Below are positions 11,179 through 23,400 of a DNA stretch of 64,000 nucleotides, one piece after another. The notes beneath the pieces are model-generated. The model worked only from the letters and a program-made list of their open reading frames with translations, was not told the DNA's origin and ran no database searches. This DNA is from Tyto alba (taxonomy: Eukaryota > Chordata > Aves > Strigiformes > Tytonidae): positions 11,530,819-11,594,818 of the forward strand of contig NW_024881316.1 in the NCBI RefSeq assembly GCF_018691265.1. Reading direction: 5' to 3'. A program made the position numbers and the translations under genes. Every line of letters starts with the position of its first letter. Position 1 is the first letter of the stretch.

Positions 11179-12058
11179 TGTTGTGGATTAAGCCCAGAGG
11201 GCAACTGAACATCAGGTGGCTGCTCACTCACTTCTCCCTCCTGGTGGGATGGAGAGGAGAAAATATAACAAAAAGGCTTGGGGATCTAGACAAGGACAGG
11301 GAGGGATGACTCACCAATTATGGTCATGGGCAAAAGACAGAATCAGTTTGGAAAACAAGAAAAAACGTCAATTTAATTTGAACACTACCACCACTAATTT
11401 GCCAATCAAATCAGAATAGTACAGTAGGAAATACAACCACATCTTAAAAACAACACAAATACAACCACATCTTAAAAAGGGAGGCAGGAAATGGGGCTTG
11501 TGGTCAGTTCATTACCCATTGTATCTGCCGCTCCTTCCTCCTCAGGGAGGGTACTCCTCACATTCTTACCCTGCTCCAGAATGGAGTCCCTCCCATGGGA
11601 GACAGTCCTCCATTAGCTTCTCCTATGTGAGTCCTCGTGAGTTCACGAACTGCTCCAACATGCGTCCCTTCCGTGGGCTGCAGTCCTCCCAGCAGCAGAC
11701 TACTCCAGTGCGGGTTTCCCTCAGAGTCCTGTCCTTCTTCAGGCACAGACACCTGCTCTGGAGTGGGGTCCTCCATGGGCTGCAGGGGAATCTCTGCTCA
11801 GCACAGTTCCCTCTCCTCCTCCTTCTTCCCTGACTTTCATGTTTGCATAGATATTTCCCTCACTCCTCTTGCTCCTCTGCAGGTTCCCCTTCTTAAATAT
11901 ATTATTACAGAGGCGCAGCCACCGTCACTAATTCGCTCAGCCTTGGCTGGAGGAGGGACCGACTTGGAGACAGGGGAGCTTTGAGAATCTTCTCACAGGA
12001 GCCACCTCTGTAGCCCCTCCCCTGCTACCAAAACCCCACCACACACAAACCCAACACA
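11179..12058 (-). mobile_element. Solo LTR (copy B), same family as the 1.07-2.02 kb LTR
   Basis: On the minus strand it starts TGTGTTGGG (12058) and ends CACAACA (11179), as LTRs should. The flanks carry the same four bases, GTGT, at 11175-11178 and 12059-12062, which fits a 4-bp target duplication. A TATTTAAG promoter-like box lies near 11893-11900 and an ATTAAA signal at 11372-11377. Copy A aligns along its length but in the opposite orientation. No internal retroviral sequence flanks it, so it is a solo LTR left by recombination. From memory the family is typical of songbirds. Confidence 0.85.
11429..11478. repeat. 28-bp tandem duplication inside LTR copy B
   Basis: A 22-base block (AAATACAACC... 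ending in five A) occurs at 11429-11450 and again at 11457-11478, a period of 28. Copy A has no such duplication that I can see. Confidence 0.8.
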
Positions 12059-14079
12059 GTGTTTAAACAACTTGCATGTTCGGAGGACTGCTCTGGGATG
12101 GGGACTACGGGATCAGCATTGCCACTGACTTCCCAAGGTATAATTTTCAGGGAAGCTATTGCAACCACGGTGGCACACATTTTGGGATTAACACTCCAAG
12201 TCTGCCCGTCACTGAACACTAATCCCAGGAAAGAGGTATCACTCAGTTCTGTTGGTGTTACTTTTCTTTGCCTTTTGTTTTGACAGGCTTATTCCCAATG
12301 CCTTTTTCATTAAGATCCTGTATACACTTCTCTTGATGAGGCAAATCAAATCTCTCTCTTATCTGCTGCATCTATCAAGGAGCAAAGTGCTCCTAGAAAT
12401 CAGGATTCGTAGCAGTTATCCTAGTGCTGAAAAATAACCACAAATCAAGCCTCAAGAATTAAGAGCCTAGCATAAAAACAATGAAATTATTAGCAGCAAT
12501 AGTTTGTAAGTTTATTTGCCTACTGCTTTTACAGCCTTTAGAGGTATCATATTTTCAAGCTTCCCTGCCTTCCTTGTACCCCCACACCTTGGAGAAAATC
12601 ATCCAAGTGGAAAGAGACAGTCAGGCCTGCCTGTGGTCCAGGGGTCTGGTCGTTCCAGCATCTGCCTCTGCTCCCCATTTCTCACTGTCCTCTTCAGGCT
12701 GCCTGGGGGATTCAGTATCTCCCTCCATTTTTGGGGTTGGCCACTAATTCCTGCTAGAGGGATAGAGGGAGCTGATTCAAAAAGCAGAGAGGGAATGCGA
12801 CTTCTACACTGAGTTAATCCTGACAGCAGAGAGGCACAGGTACTGTTTACATGGGTGTTTGTGCCTGCCTGCACGGTACCCTGAAGTCATTGCCACGTGT
12901 CCTGCTGCTGCTCAGGATGGTGGCGATACCAGCAGACAGAACAGATCTCCAGTCCTGGCAAAGCTGGCCCCAGTTTGTGCCATACGCCTGCTTTTCTGCC
13001 AGTTCTGCACAATCAGAGGCTGTGTTTCTCATGTCTGAAGAAACTGAAGGGTCCATTGTGCAGCCACGTTGACACTCATGCTATCCTAGTGCTGCACAAA
13101 CATGTTTTCTGCCTTGCACCAAGACTTCTGCCTGGACTCTCTCCTGGTATTTCTGAATCTGGGTAGTGTTTCACTGTTTGATGTATTCCCCTCTGTTTGC
13201 ACATAGTGTAGTTAAAGTCTTGTTTCCAGCAGCACAGGAACAAGCTTGGATGCTGGTATAGATAATTTCATCACAAAACATCCCCATTTTCACCAGAACT
13301 TATCCTTTCAGTTCTGTCTCACTTTCTTTTCTGCCATGGGGGGATGCAAATATTCCTGTTGAAAGTCTGTGTCTGTCTGATGGCTCCTCTCTACTTTGCA
13401 GCGGCATATCCTGTGCCTGCCAGCAGATGCCATCAAAACTAATCAAATGGGAGAAGCTACAGATTCAGGAGGGGAGGACTGCCCTGTTTCTTTTCTACTT
13501 TCCCCTCTCTTCTCCACAACAAGGGGAAGGAGTTATTAAGAATAGACTAAAAATAATTCAACAGACAAGTTAAAGAACATGCAAGTTTCATGTCTTCAGG
13601 CTGACCGCATCTGATTAAGCAAGTATGGAAAGAACTAGTCAAAGCCATCTCTGTGTAATTAACAACTACCACAGAGAATTAAAGGAGTGTGGGGAGACTT
13701 TATGTGCCTGCATTTAGAAAAGTGAAAATGGGGCTTGAATAATATAATTCCTAAAATACAAAAACCTTCTACAGGCCCAGCCAGACTAACTCTGACACCT
13801 GAGAAAATGTAGGACACGATTTTAAGCAATCAGTCTATATACATCTCAAGTAAAAAGAAATAGTCAGCATGAAAATAAATTATGTCAAAGAAAACTAGTT
13901 TAATTCTTTGACAGGATAATGACCAACTTTATGAGAGGAAGTGACATGTAATCTACCTTGCATGTAAGTCAAACTTCTGGTACAGCTATTGAATATGTTA
14001 TTTTTAAATAATGTCTGGGTCCAGAGAAAATTTTAATTCCTAGATGAGTGCCCAACCAGCTGAAAAACTGTGCTCATAA
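12059..14079. other. Non-coding stretch, nothing recognised
   Basis: Several overlapping open frames of 60-98 codons occur on both strands at 12.5-13.2 kb, but none shows a known domain and they contradict one another. No repeat family is recognised. Confidence 0.5.
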
Positions 14080-14760
14080 ATAATTTTCAGGGATTCACTG
14101 TCAAAGGAGGACTTTGCAAGTGCAGTCCTGTGGGACAAGACCTGAGGGCAACTCTAATCATTACTTTTATTGATGACTTGGGTGATAAACTAGGTGGGAT
14201 ATTTGCAAAGGTTGCAGATGACATTAAATGGTCAGTGGTTTTACGTAATGTGGAAGAAAATAATTCACACTGATTTTGATAAATAGGGCAAATGTTCTAA
14301 AATCAAGGAAATTAAATAAAAACAAAGGCAAGTGAAAGAACAACACTTAGGAAGTCTAATGCAAAGCACATATTTAAAAATAATGATCTATATAAAAACA
14401 TTGCAACAACAGATTAGAAGACTCTCGTCACAAGCTGCACAAAGTAAAACAGGAATTGTTAACTCAGAAAAAAAAAAAAAGCCAAACAACACCTTGTACT
14501 GAATGAGCTGGACAGGAGTCTGTAAGAGAAAAAGGTATTGACTTGTCTCTGTTTGGCTCTGGTGAAGAAGGCATTTGTGGGCAGACCGTGTCTCATCAGG
14601 GGTGCAGGACACATGAGATGTGAAGGAAAGCTGAAGGATGGGGGCTTGTTTAGCCCAGGAAAGAGAGGACTGGAGGAAAATTAATAGTCTCCTAGCAGAC
14701 AGAAAGTTCTTATATAGACATCAGTAGGAAGGGCGGTGGGATGGGACAAGAAAACACCTA
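14080..14760 (+). mobile_element. Old CR1 LINE fragment with RT remnant
   Basis: The stretch at about 14160-14240 translates to an IDDLGDKLGGIFAKVADDIK-like peptide. This matches the CR1/L3-type reverse transcriptase segment that ends in an A-D-D catalytic motif. Further along, the spacing and the phrase around 14560-14620 (a GGCATTTGTGGGCAG-like segment, then a CATCAGGGGTGCAGGACACATGAG-like segment) fit the downstream half of CR1 ORF2. Frameshifts and small deletions are frequent. An A14 run at 14467-14480 interrupts it. The ends are approximate. Confidence 0.6.
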
Positions 14761-17700
14761 AATGTACAACCAGGAAGACTGAGGTAAAAAAACAGGGAGA
14801 AAACTCTGTGGGTACAAAGACAGCTGGATCAGGCTGCTTCAGTCATCACTGAGGGAAAGAGACTGAGCATACCCCTGCCAGTGACCAAGGGGTGCTTGGG
14901 GCAGCGGCTGTGCAGCGTAGAGGAGATTCTCTCTCACTTGGGATCTGCACAGCCCCATCCTACCTGTGTTCTCAGAAGTGACTACTGAATTAATTGAGTT
15001 TCCTTCAGTGGCACTTGAGTTTTATTTATGTCCCATTCATGTGAACCCAACCTGAAGTCAGTTGAAGAGGTTTTGTTGCTCTTCTGTGGACTGTCCTTTT
15101 CCATCACTATGGCAATGCAATTCAGCTGTTCTCCTGAAGACTTGTTGTGTTAAATTATCTGAGTACATGGCTGGGGTGGATGAGTAGCAGATAAAAACAT
15201 GGGACTGCAAAGTAATTCCAATCCATCAGGAGAAAGAAGTCTGACTCCAGTCAGCGCAGAGATGGGGCTCTGCCCTGGTGGTTTGGGAATGCTCTTGGGA
15301 AACAGGAGCTTTAGATGTCAGTAGGCTAAAGAGACTATCAGAGACCCCAAGGATTGGGGGGATCAGAACTTAAATAACCCTACAGGATAATAAACCGAAT
15401 CAGATTGCACTCTGGAAGAGTCTTTCCCCTTGTAGAGGATGGCCACACCATTTTTCACTTAGTTTCTTTGTTAAGAGAAATCTAAGGCTGAAACATCTTC
15501 CCTGTAGAAGATGAGTTTGGCAGAGTTCAGTCCATCAGTGATGGATGGGAGAACTTGCATGAGAAGTCACTGTTTTGTGGCTGCCTATTAAGTTTTTAAC
15601 TAGGAAACTTTTCCTTCTGCCTTACTGGAAAGTGCATTAATATTCTTGTCTAGAAATCATCTGCAGAGCTTCTTCAGCAAATGCTGCCTGGCAATGCTCT
15701 ACTGCAGTACAAATTAATGGAAACTTTTGGTGACACTTCATGAAGTCATTTGCTTTTCTGTTGCTTCTACAGCTGAAAATGGAGCCTAGACTTTGATTTT
15801 CTGGGGACTCTGCCAGTTTTGAAAACACATTTTCACAGTGTTTCTACCACTAGTTTCATGGAAACTCTTTTCAAGGAATTGTTAAGATCTGACAAATAAA
15901 CGTTAGTGATTTAACACAGGTTAATTGGGAAGACTAATGTTTCAAGATGTCCAAAGAGTGAGTGGTTGATGCCATACTGCTGATTTGTATTGAAAATCTC
16001 CTGAAATAGATTCATTTGTCTTATTTTTCTCCAATGAAAGAACTAAATATTTGAAAATAGACTTTAGGAAACATGGTCATTCTAGTCTGTCTTTGATGTC
16101 CCTTTAAATTTCCACTGGTTGCAGCTGCCACTGCACTGTGCTGCCATGTAGGAAGGAGAGTGTGTAGAGTTGCATTAATGCTGTGTTACATACATTATTA
16201 AATCACTGAATTGTAAATGGCTCAAGAGAAGATATTTGTCCTTTTAAGCCATCTCCGCATGAGGAGTGGTAACCTAGGGAAGAGAGTTCGGGAACACATG
16301 TGGGAGCTACAGCTCTACCAGCTGAACTCATCAAACAAAATCAGAGGATGAGGGGGCTGGTTTCTCCAGGCTAAGATTTTGATTGTCTTACTGATATAAA
16401 AGAGTTAAAAAATGGAGAGAAGTTCAAATTCAATGTCTAAATTGTAAGTTAAAATGAGAAGGATGGGCATGCCCATATTTATGTATTTCAACTGAAGTAC
16501 TGTAAGTATTATCCTAGAGTTCAGCTGAAATACACACTGAGGAATGCACAGGAGTTTTCATTAAACAGCATCTTTAGCACAACTTGTGAATTCTTAGCAT
16601 GCCTTACTAATTCTGTGCCATTGCTAGCTGTTATGATTGAACCTGCTACCAGTAATAACCAAATGCAGTGGGTGCTGTATTGAAGAACAATAAAAGGCAT
16701 TCCCTGGCACACAATCTGGAAAGAAAACTAGAGATTTTCTCTTCATGTGATTAATAGCCAAAATAAAAAAAAAAAAAATCACTTTTTCAGATTGTTCTGA
16801 GATCCTGAACACAGTCAATGTCTACATTTAGAAAGCTCAATGCACTGGGGATAAGGAGTGAATTTACTGCTGGTCTCTGAAGTGGGAAGTGGGGTGTGTG
16901 CAGAAGCAAGGAGAAGTGGGACATGGCTATTTACACAGAAATCATAGTCAATCAAGGTAGACTCAGAATATTTTGAAGCCTGTGCTAATTTAAGTGTTGA
17001 TCACTACAAGACAAACCTTATGTCGGGCATGTGGGGGGATAAGTTCTTGCTCTTCTGCAGAGAGGGAACCTGAAGGTTGTGACTCTCTGATGCTTTTTGT
17101 ATTATGATTTCATTTATAACTCTGCAGAAAAGCTCAGAAAAAGTGACAAAACTGGAACTTTCTTCTGGATTGCTAGTAAACGGACCTGAGTTTTCTCCCT
17201 GTGTAAATTCTGTGGCTCAGGGATGGGGAGAGACAAACCTAGGTCTTTTCCGTTGTCACATACATACATGACAGAATCTTACCATACCTTAGAGACAGGA
17301 GAGAGGTCCATGGAGTATGTCAACACAATGCAGTGGAAGTCATGGCGCATTGGTATCATGCAGCAGTCCTTGCAGTTGCCTGGGTTTGTACCTGGGCTGG
17401 AAGGAAGAAGCGGGTGCCTGGCGTAATGGTAAAGGTATGAGACTTTAGAAGAATGGGTGTCTTCATGTGCTTGACTACCAACTTGTGGGAGCTGATTTAG
17501 GGGAACTGTTCCAAATTTCTTGGAAGAAGAAGGATGTGTCACAGACAGCTCAGTCTCCCAGCTTTCCTAGTGGCATTATGTAGATATATTCCCTTGGCAG
17601 CAGTGATAGCCCAGGCTGTATTTAAGCAAGCACTGCTGTACTCAGAGCCCCTGGAAGAACTAGAAAATGAATAATAAACCATCATGTTTGCCCATTCAGC

Positions 17701-18164
17701 AACATTTTGATAGATCAGAAATTCATAACTTAAAGGTAATCCCAGATCCATAATGCCACCAGATGGCTGCTGAGGAGTGGAACCATCCCAGTGCATGAGA
17801 TGAAGAGCACTGAGCTTCAAGCTCCCACTAGCTCATGCTATCACATCAGTGGGATTTTGGAAGAAACTCCTGTTCCAAGGTGGGCAAGATGGCATGTGGT
17901 CTGTTTGTAAAAAAGATGGGATGACACAGCATTTGGGGGACAACATCAGGGCAGAGACATGTGTGGTAGGATTTCTTGGGGATCAGGGTCATGCATTGTT
18001 CCTACAGGGTTTGGACAATCCAGGCTGGGTCTCTGAGCAGAAAACTGCCATGTGGTAATCCTGCCCTTGAGGTCACCTGGAAGGACAAGAATGAGGAAGT
18101 CAAGCTAGTGCTTCCTTCCTGTTTGAATGCCTGGATACACTAACCACAAAGTAGATTTAGTTTA
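14761..18164. other. Non-coding stretch, nothing recognised
   Basis: Short open frames of 60-93 codons occur on both strands with no family resemblance. An A13 run lies at 16766-16778. No RNA gene or repeat family is recognised. Confidence 0.5.
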
Positions 18165-18170
18165 TACACG

Positions 18171-18372
18171 TGTACTAATGATTCAGACCTATCACAGCAC
18201 TTCCAGGGGCGTGATAAGTGCCTTTAGCCAATAGATTGTAAAGCATAGAGCGCGTGACCATATGGCTCTGTATATCTTGGGGCTATTCGGGTAAATAAAT
18301 GGAGTATGACTTTCATCGCATCGGTGTGAGGTCTAACTCTGGTCTCGCCCTTCGTACGAGGTCCCTCCTACA
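18171..18372 (+). mobile_element. Probable solo LTR (class II/ERVK-like)
   Basis: A compact LTR-like block. It starts TGTACTAATG, has a CCAAT-like element at 18229-18233 (GCCAATAGATTG), a TATATC box near 18272, an AATAAA signal at 18295-18300, and a short GGTGTGAGGTCTAA plus CGTACGAGG tail ending in ACA at 18372. Spacing from promoter box to poly(A) signal is about 25 bases, which is unusual but known in compact avian LTRs. No clean target duplication was found, so both boundaries are approximate. Confidence 0.5.
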
Positions 18373-20214
18373 GCCACGGACATCCCATCCAGTCCTAGGT
18401 GTGTAGATACACTTTCCCTTCCTCAGACTGGCTCTGTTACCCAGTGCGTATGGAGTGAGGCGGGAGACAGATTCAAGTGAGAAGAGCTGGAGCTATTGTA
18501 CAAGTTGGTCCTAGACCTGCTAGATGCTTGGATTGCCATCTCATCTGCTAGCTGAGCAGGGAGTCACTTGTGCTCTCCTTCCCTAGTCAGTGCCAGGGAT
18601 ATCTGAGAAACCTGCCTGGGGATAAATGATTGTTTTATATAGAGGGCTTATGTACTTCACTGAAAAGCAACTTTTTCATGCATATATGTGAGGCATATGA
18701 AAAGCAATTGTCCATAAAGCCTGGAGCTCAGAGATAAGCATAAGATATTTCTCTTGTTGCTGAAGGTCATTTATTTTTCTGGTAAACACATGCTTGTTTA
18801 AGTGGTGTGCTTCCTGGAATACTTCTCTGCTGAGATAAGAGTTGCTGAAGAGTATTCTGATAGTTAAATGTACGCTGTATGGGGCATTTCATACTTGTAA
18901 GTACTTCTTGTAATAGGCACTCAACCAAAGAGGAATAAAAAGAAAGTATGTCATTCTGAACCACTTACTGAATGTAGGCTTTTTGTCTTCTATTCCTGTT
19001 TATGTGAGGGGAAGTTGATAGTCTTCTTTTTCACTTATGACTTGTGGGTCTCAGGCTCCTTGTGCATTGAGATCTGCAGAAAAATAAGCGTATTAAGAAA
19101 AGGTAATTGTCTGTGCAGGGAAGCTTTGATACTGACCTTGACTCTTTATTATTAGGTGTGAGCCAGTCACAGTTTGTTGAACCCTGCTTCTGTTTCAAGT
19201 TTTTTTGGAAATCATGTGAAATTCAATGGCCTTGTCATTGATGATGGAAACTATTTCTCTTCACTAGGAGAAAATTTAAATTTGTTAAATTACCTAGGTA
19301 CTAGGGCTACCTCTATAACCAATGAAGAGAAACATGTCCCTGAACAGGGGTCATTTGTGTCCTTGTGTGGTGAAGAAGACTACATGAGTAGCTCAGGTGC
19401 CTCATTTCTGGGTGGACAGAACTATGTGGAGCGAATCCTGCCTGAGTATTTCCTACCGCACCGGTTGCTAACTGGTGAGATGAACCTCTAAGTGCTGCCA
19501 CCATTATACATCATGATGATAGAGCAGCATCCACCCTGTTGAACTGTGCTCAGCTGGGTATTTGGGGCTCTGTAGTGGCACTGCTGAGGCCTGAGGCAGA
19601 GAGGAGGACACTGAGGAAGAAGAGGCGATTGATGGTGCTGCAAGGAGGTGGAGGTTGATGGGTCAGGAGATGCAGACCACTGAGCAGCCCAGGAGGCAGA
19701 CCTTGGGCAAGGGTGCGGGTAGGAGGTGATCATGAAGGCTGGTGTTAAATACCTTCTTTTGCAGTGTGTGGTTTCCTGCACTGAATACTGAATGCCTGTC
19801 TACAGCCAAACTTTTTGGCTTGCTTCCAATATATTTTTGTGCAGCCAAAGTTTACTCAGCAAATATTAATATTAAGCAAATCTGAAATTTGCTGTCAGCA
19901 AATACTCTCAGCAGAAGCTGGAGTATAAGTATTGGTGCCTTCTTTCATGGCTGAACTGAGCAGAAGAGGTCTCAGGGGGTCTGTCAAACATTTGCAGGAA
20001 AGCAACTGTCTTCAGATTGGAAGCCTTAAAAACACACGACATTTTGAGGAAACTTTTCCGGCCATGGTGTCCAAATAGCTGCAGTCTGTTTATCAGCAAG
20101 ACAAGCAGAACAAGAAGGAAGATTTGTCACATGATAGCTGTTCAGATGCTGCTGCAAAGAATAGTGCTTTTTTTTTTTTTTTCTCTTTGTCTGTGGTAGA
20201 CAGGATGAAAAGCA
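18373..20214. other. Non-coding stretch with one unassigned ORF
   Basis: A 105-codon plus-strand open frame (19174-19491) resembles no family I know and has shadow frames on the other strand. A T-run of about 15 lies at 20168-20182. Nothing else is recognised. Confidence 0.5.
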
Positions 20215-20455
20215 ACATGCTCCAATTGCAGCAAGGGAGATTCAGGTTACATAGTGAAGAAAGCTTTCTGTTGCTGAAGGAAATGAAGCAAGGAAATAGG
20301 CTCTCTGAGGAAGGTGAGGCATCTCCATCACTAAAGGGCTTTAAGAACAGATTGAACAAACGTTTGTCAGAAGTGACATGGCTGTAAGTGACCTTGCCTT
20401 GAGGCGAGGGAATGGATGAGGCCCTTCCAGACTTATGATCTGCTGGTTGTCTGAG
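20215..20455 (+). mobile_element. CR1 LINE 3' fragment, diverged
   Basis: The opening, CTCCAATTGCAGCAAGGGAGATTCAGGTTACA in sense (here spanning 20219-20250), matches the CR1 3' region. It is followed by a GTGAGGCATCTCCATC segment (20312-20330), a loosely spaced TTTAAGAACAGATTGAA segment and a CCCTTCCAGACTTATGATCTG end near 20421-20445. It is old, with many substitutions. Confidence 0.7.
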
Positions 20456-23400
20456 ATGGATTATCTACCACGGACAAGTCTGTTGGCATCAACACCACAG
20501 CAATATGTTTGTTGGACTGTTAGACCACTTGCGAGTACAAACAGTAAGCCTAACAGCCATGAGTTTAACACTATGATTAATTGGGGTTAATTTCCTATAG
20601 TGAAGTGAGGGATTGGGGAATCTGAATAGGAAGCCTATTTTAAAAGGTCTAAGTGTAACACTTGCTGCTTCTGTTATTGCAGACTGGGTCATGCAGCACT
20701 ACACTTTCTAAAGAACTGGTGGGGGTTGCTGGTTATTTTTGCAGTTAGTTATTCTTGATTAGTGGTATAAGGCAGACCTGTGTGAATTACAGCATCTTCT
20801 TGACTCTGCCCTGTGCCCAGTGCCCCTTCCCCATGTGCTCCTTGTGCTTCCCTTCCTGGCTCTCCCTCTCTCACTGGGGTTTTGAACAGAGCCTCAGCTG
20901 ACATGTGTTATGTCCCTTACAGGAGTCATGTATTCCAAAGCTGTGTCCAAGGTGGTCAGCTGGCTGGGCAAGGACCCTTCACAGTGTCCTCTCTGCTTCC
21001 ACCTGCTCAACATCTACTTCCCACCATTTCCCCACGAAGTGAGAAATGCATGGTTTGGTCATGGTGATCTAGGCAGCCTCCTTGGCTCTGGATGATTCTG
21101 TAGCTAGTACCAGCTGGCCTTTGGCCACCAAAATCTGTGCTTGACACCATCAGGTGGTAAATGACAACACAGTCTCCCGGTGACCACTGTGATTGCTGGG
21201 ACAACAGAATGGTAGTAAAATTGGTGGTAAAACCAGCAAGTGTCATCATCATTATACCCTAGGTGTTAGTATAGGTACATGTCTTAGAGAAAAAACATGG
21301 CTCCAGAGTATGCCAGCATGGTATTTGAAAATGATGTTGATGTGTGTGAATTGTGGCAGTGACTGGTGGGGCCTCAGTTTATGGGGAAATTGCTCCTCCA
21401 GTGATTAGAATAACCACTACTTCACTTTGAGGGATACTGGTTGGGATATAGGTGTGTCCAATCAACAAAATAGTTGGGCATACTGCTCCCATGGAAGGGG
21501 GTGGCAAGGCCTGGGCTGTGACAAGATGGGAATAAGCTGGGAAGGCAGTAGATGACAGTAACACTTGTAGCCTTCCAGGATAAGGATGACCACCATGAAC
21601 TTGCTGATGACTAGCATATTAATGGGGCAGAGGGGATAGGAAACCAGTGTGACCAGCTTTCAGAAGAGACCAATTGCCTGTATCCGTACAAGGATTGAGG
21701 GCTGAACATTGACCTGCCACTGCAAAGCTGATGGCTGCTCTGGGCCCAGGACTGTGAAGATCCACAATCTCAAATTAGTAACTTAGCACTCTCCCAGATC
21801 AGAAGTATAGGGTTAGCCCCAACAGGGTGCTTGTGACACGTTCATAATGGTCAAGACATAGTAGGTCTACAACTCATGGCAACAGCTCCTGGCAATGGGT
21901 CATACTTTTGGTGTGTGAAAGACTGGCTGTTGCTGGTGTCAGCGCTGGGGCTCGGACAGAGTCTGCTAGACTCCTTTAGCACACATTTCAACAACACAGA
22001 TAACACTATCAGTTAAAAAAGAAAGTACCCTCCAGGAAAATTATGCTAACACAGACACATGTAGCACATGAGCTTGTGAGCAGAGAAACTATACTGCTTT
22101 GGTTGCAACAATAACTTTTAAGCCTTTTTTTTTTTTTTTTTTGTGCAGAAACTTATTCTTATTTCCAGGTTTTCCTGTCTTTTGCTTGGAATTAGGTGAC
22201 CCATAAGACTGGCTTTGTTTGCATCCCTCTTCCCCTGCATGCTTATATAATCACTGCAAATAGGTGGCTATTTCCTTAATCTAAACATATATTCCTACCT
22301 TTATTTCCTTGGGTAGCCTTGTTGTTTCCAGTACCCTGTTGATCTACACATGACTATCTTGAAGAAGTGAAGTAGAAAATGCTTTTATGCAGTTCAAAGA
22401 AAAACCAAAGCAAGTCCTTAGTGGGAAAAGGAGGAAAAGTCTCACCCTAAAAGATGGGCTGTTCCCACAGACTGTGTTTTTTATAGATTTTATTTTAAAA
22501 AGGTCAAACTAGAAAACTAATTTTCGGATGACTGTGTTTCAGCGTTCAAGCGTGTACATGCAGTTGCCTACAGACCAGTCAGGGGTCCATGGTCCCACTG
22601 GATCCAGTGAGAAACTGTAGCTTAGTTCAGTTGCTCACAGGTAGGATTCTAGTGAAACCTGAGGTGCCCTAAAGTGTCCTGCTGTTGCTTTGCAAAGGTA
22701 CAGATCTGTGAGGCCTGTATCACACCTGGGTGCAGGTGTCTCTTCGAGGATGAGATGAATCACAACCCCTGTCTCCAAAGGCTGCTTTGGACAGATCTCT
22801 TGGCTGTAATGGGAGCAGACAAACTCATCACACCTGTAGGTACTTCTCAGTATACATCTAAATGTGGGTGTCTTTATATGCAGCCAGATCCCATTCTGTC
22901 TGTTTCCATTCCAGACACTCCCTAATATCCTTCTTGTGCTTCCAGTCTCAGCCTCATTAGGCTAGGGATATGCTGCAGCCTTGACCATTTGGGATTTCAG
23001 TTCATTTTGCATCTGTTAGCACAGAGCAACTGAGATCTATGCTCTGTCCTTATTAAGCAGAGGGTTACGTTAAATAATTAGAACTTTTTTTTGTCTTTAG
23101 GAAACTAATTGTTCATGAACTGGGCACCAAAAAGCTTTGGATCAGAAAGCCAAGTATAGCATTTCCTGTTCTAGCGAGAAAATGAGCTTCATGTAAGGCA
23201 TAATGTAGCAATTATGTTGGCAGGAATTAGAAAAGTAAGCGGCAAAGCTGCTTTAGAGCCACTGGGGGGTCTTATAGCTATGGAAGTTTTTGATTCTTGT
23301 TGTTTAGTTAATGTGGCTTCTCAAGATGCTCACTTGTCAGTCATCTTACATAAAATGGTAGATGGGTTAAAAAGATCATGGAATTGCCAGTTACCAGGAA

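Noticed and set aside
11498..11984. Open frames of 72-115 codons
   Set aside because: All lie inside LTR copy B.
17400..17440. tRNA-like phrase (GCCTGGCGTAATGGTAAAGG)
   Set aside because: No acceptor stem, anticodon arm or T-loop could be built around it.
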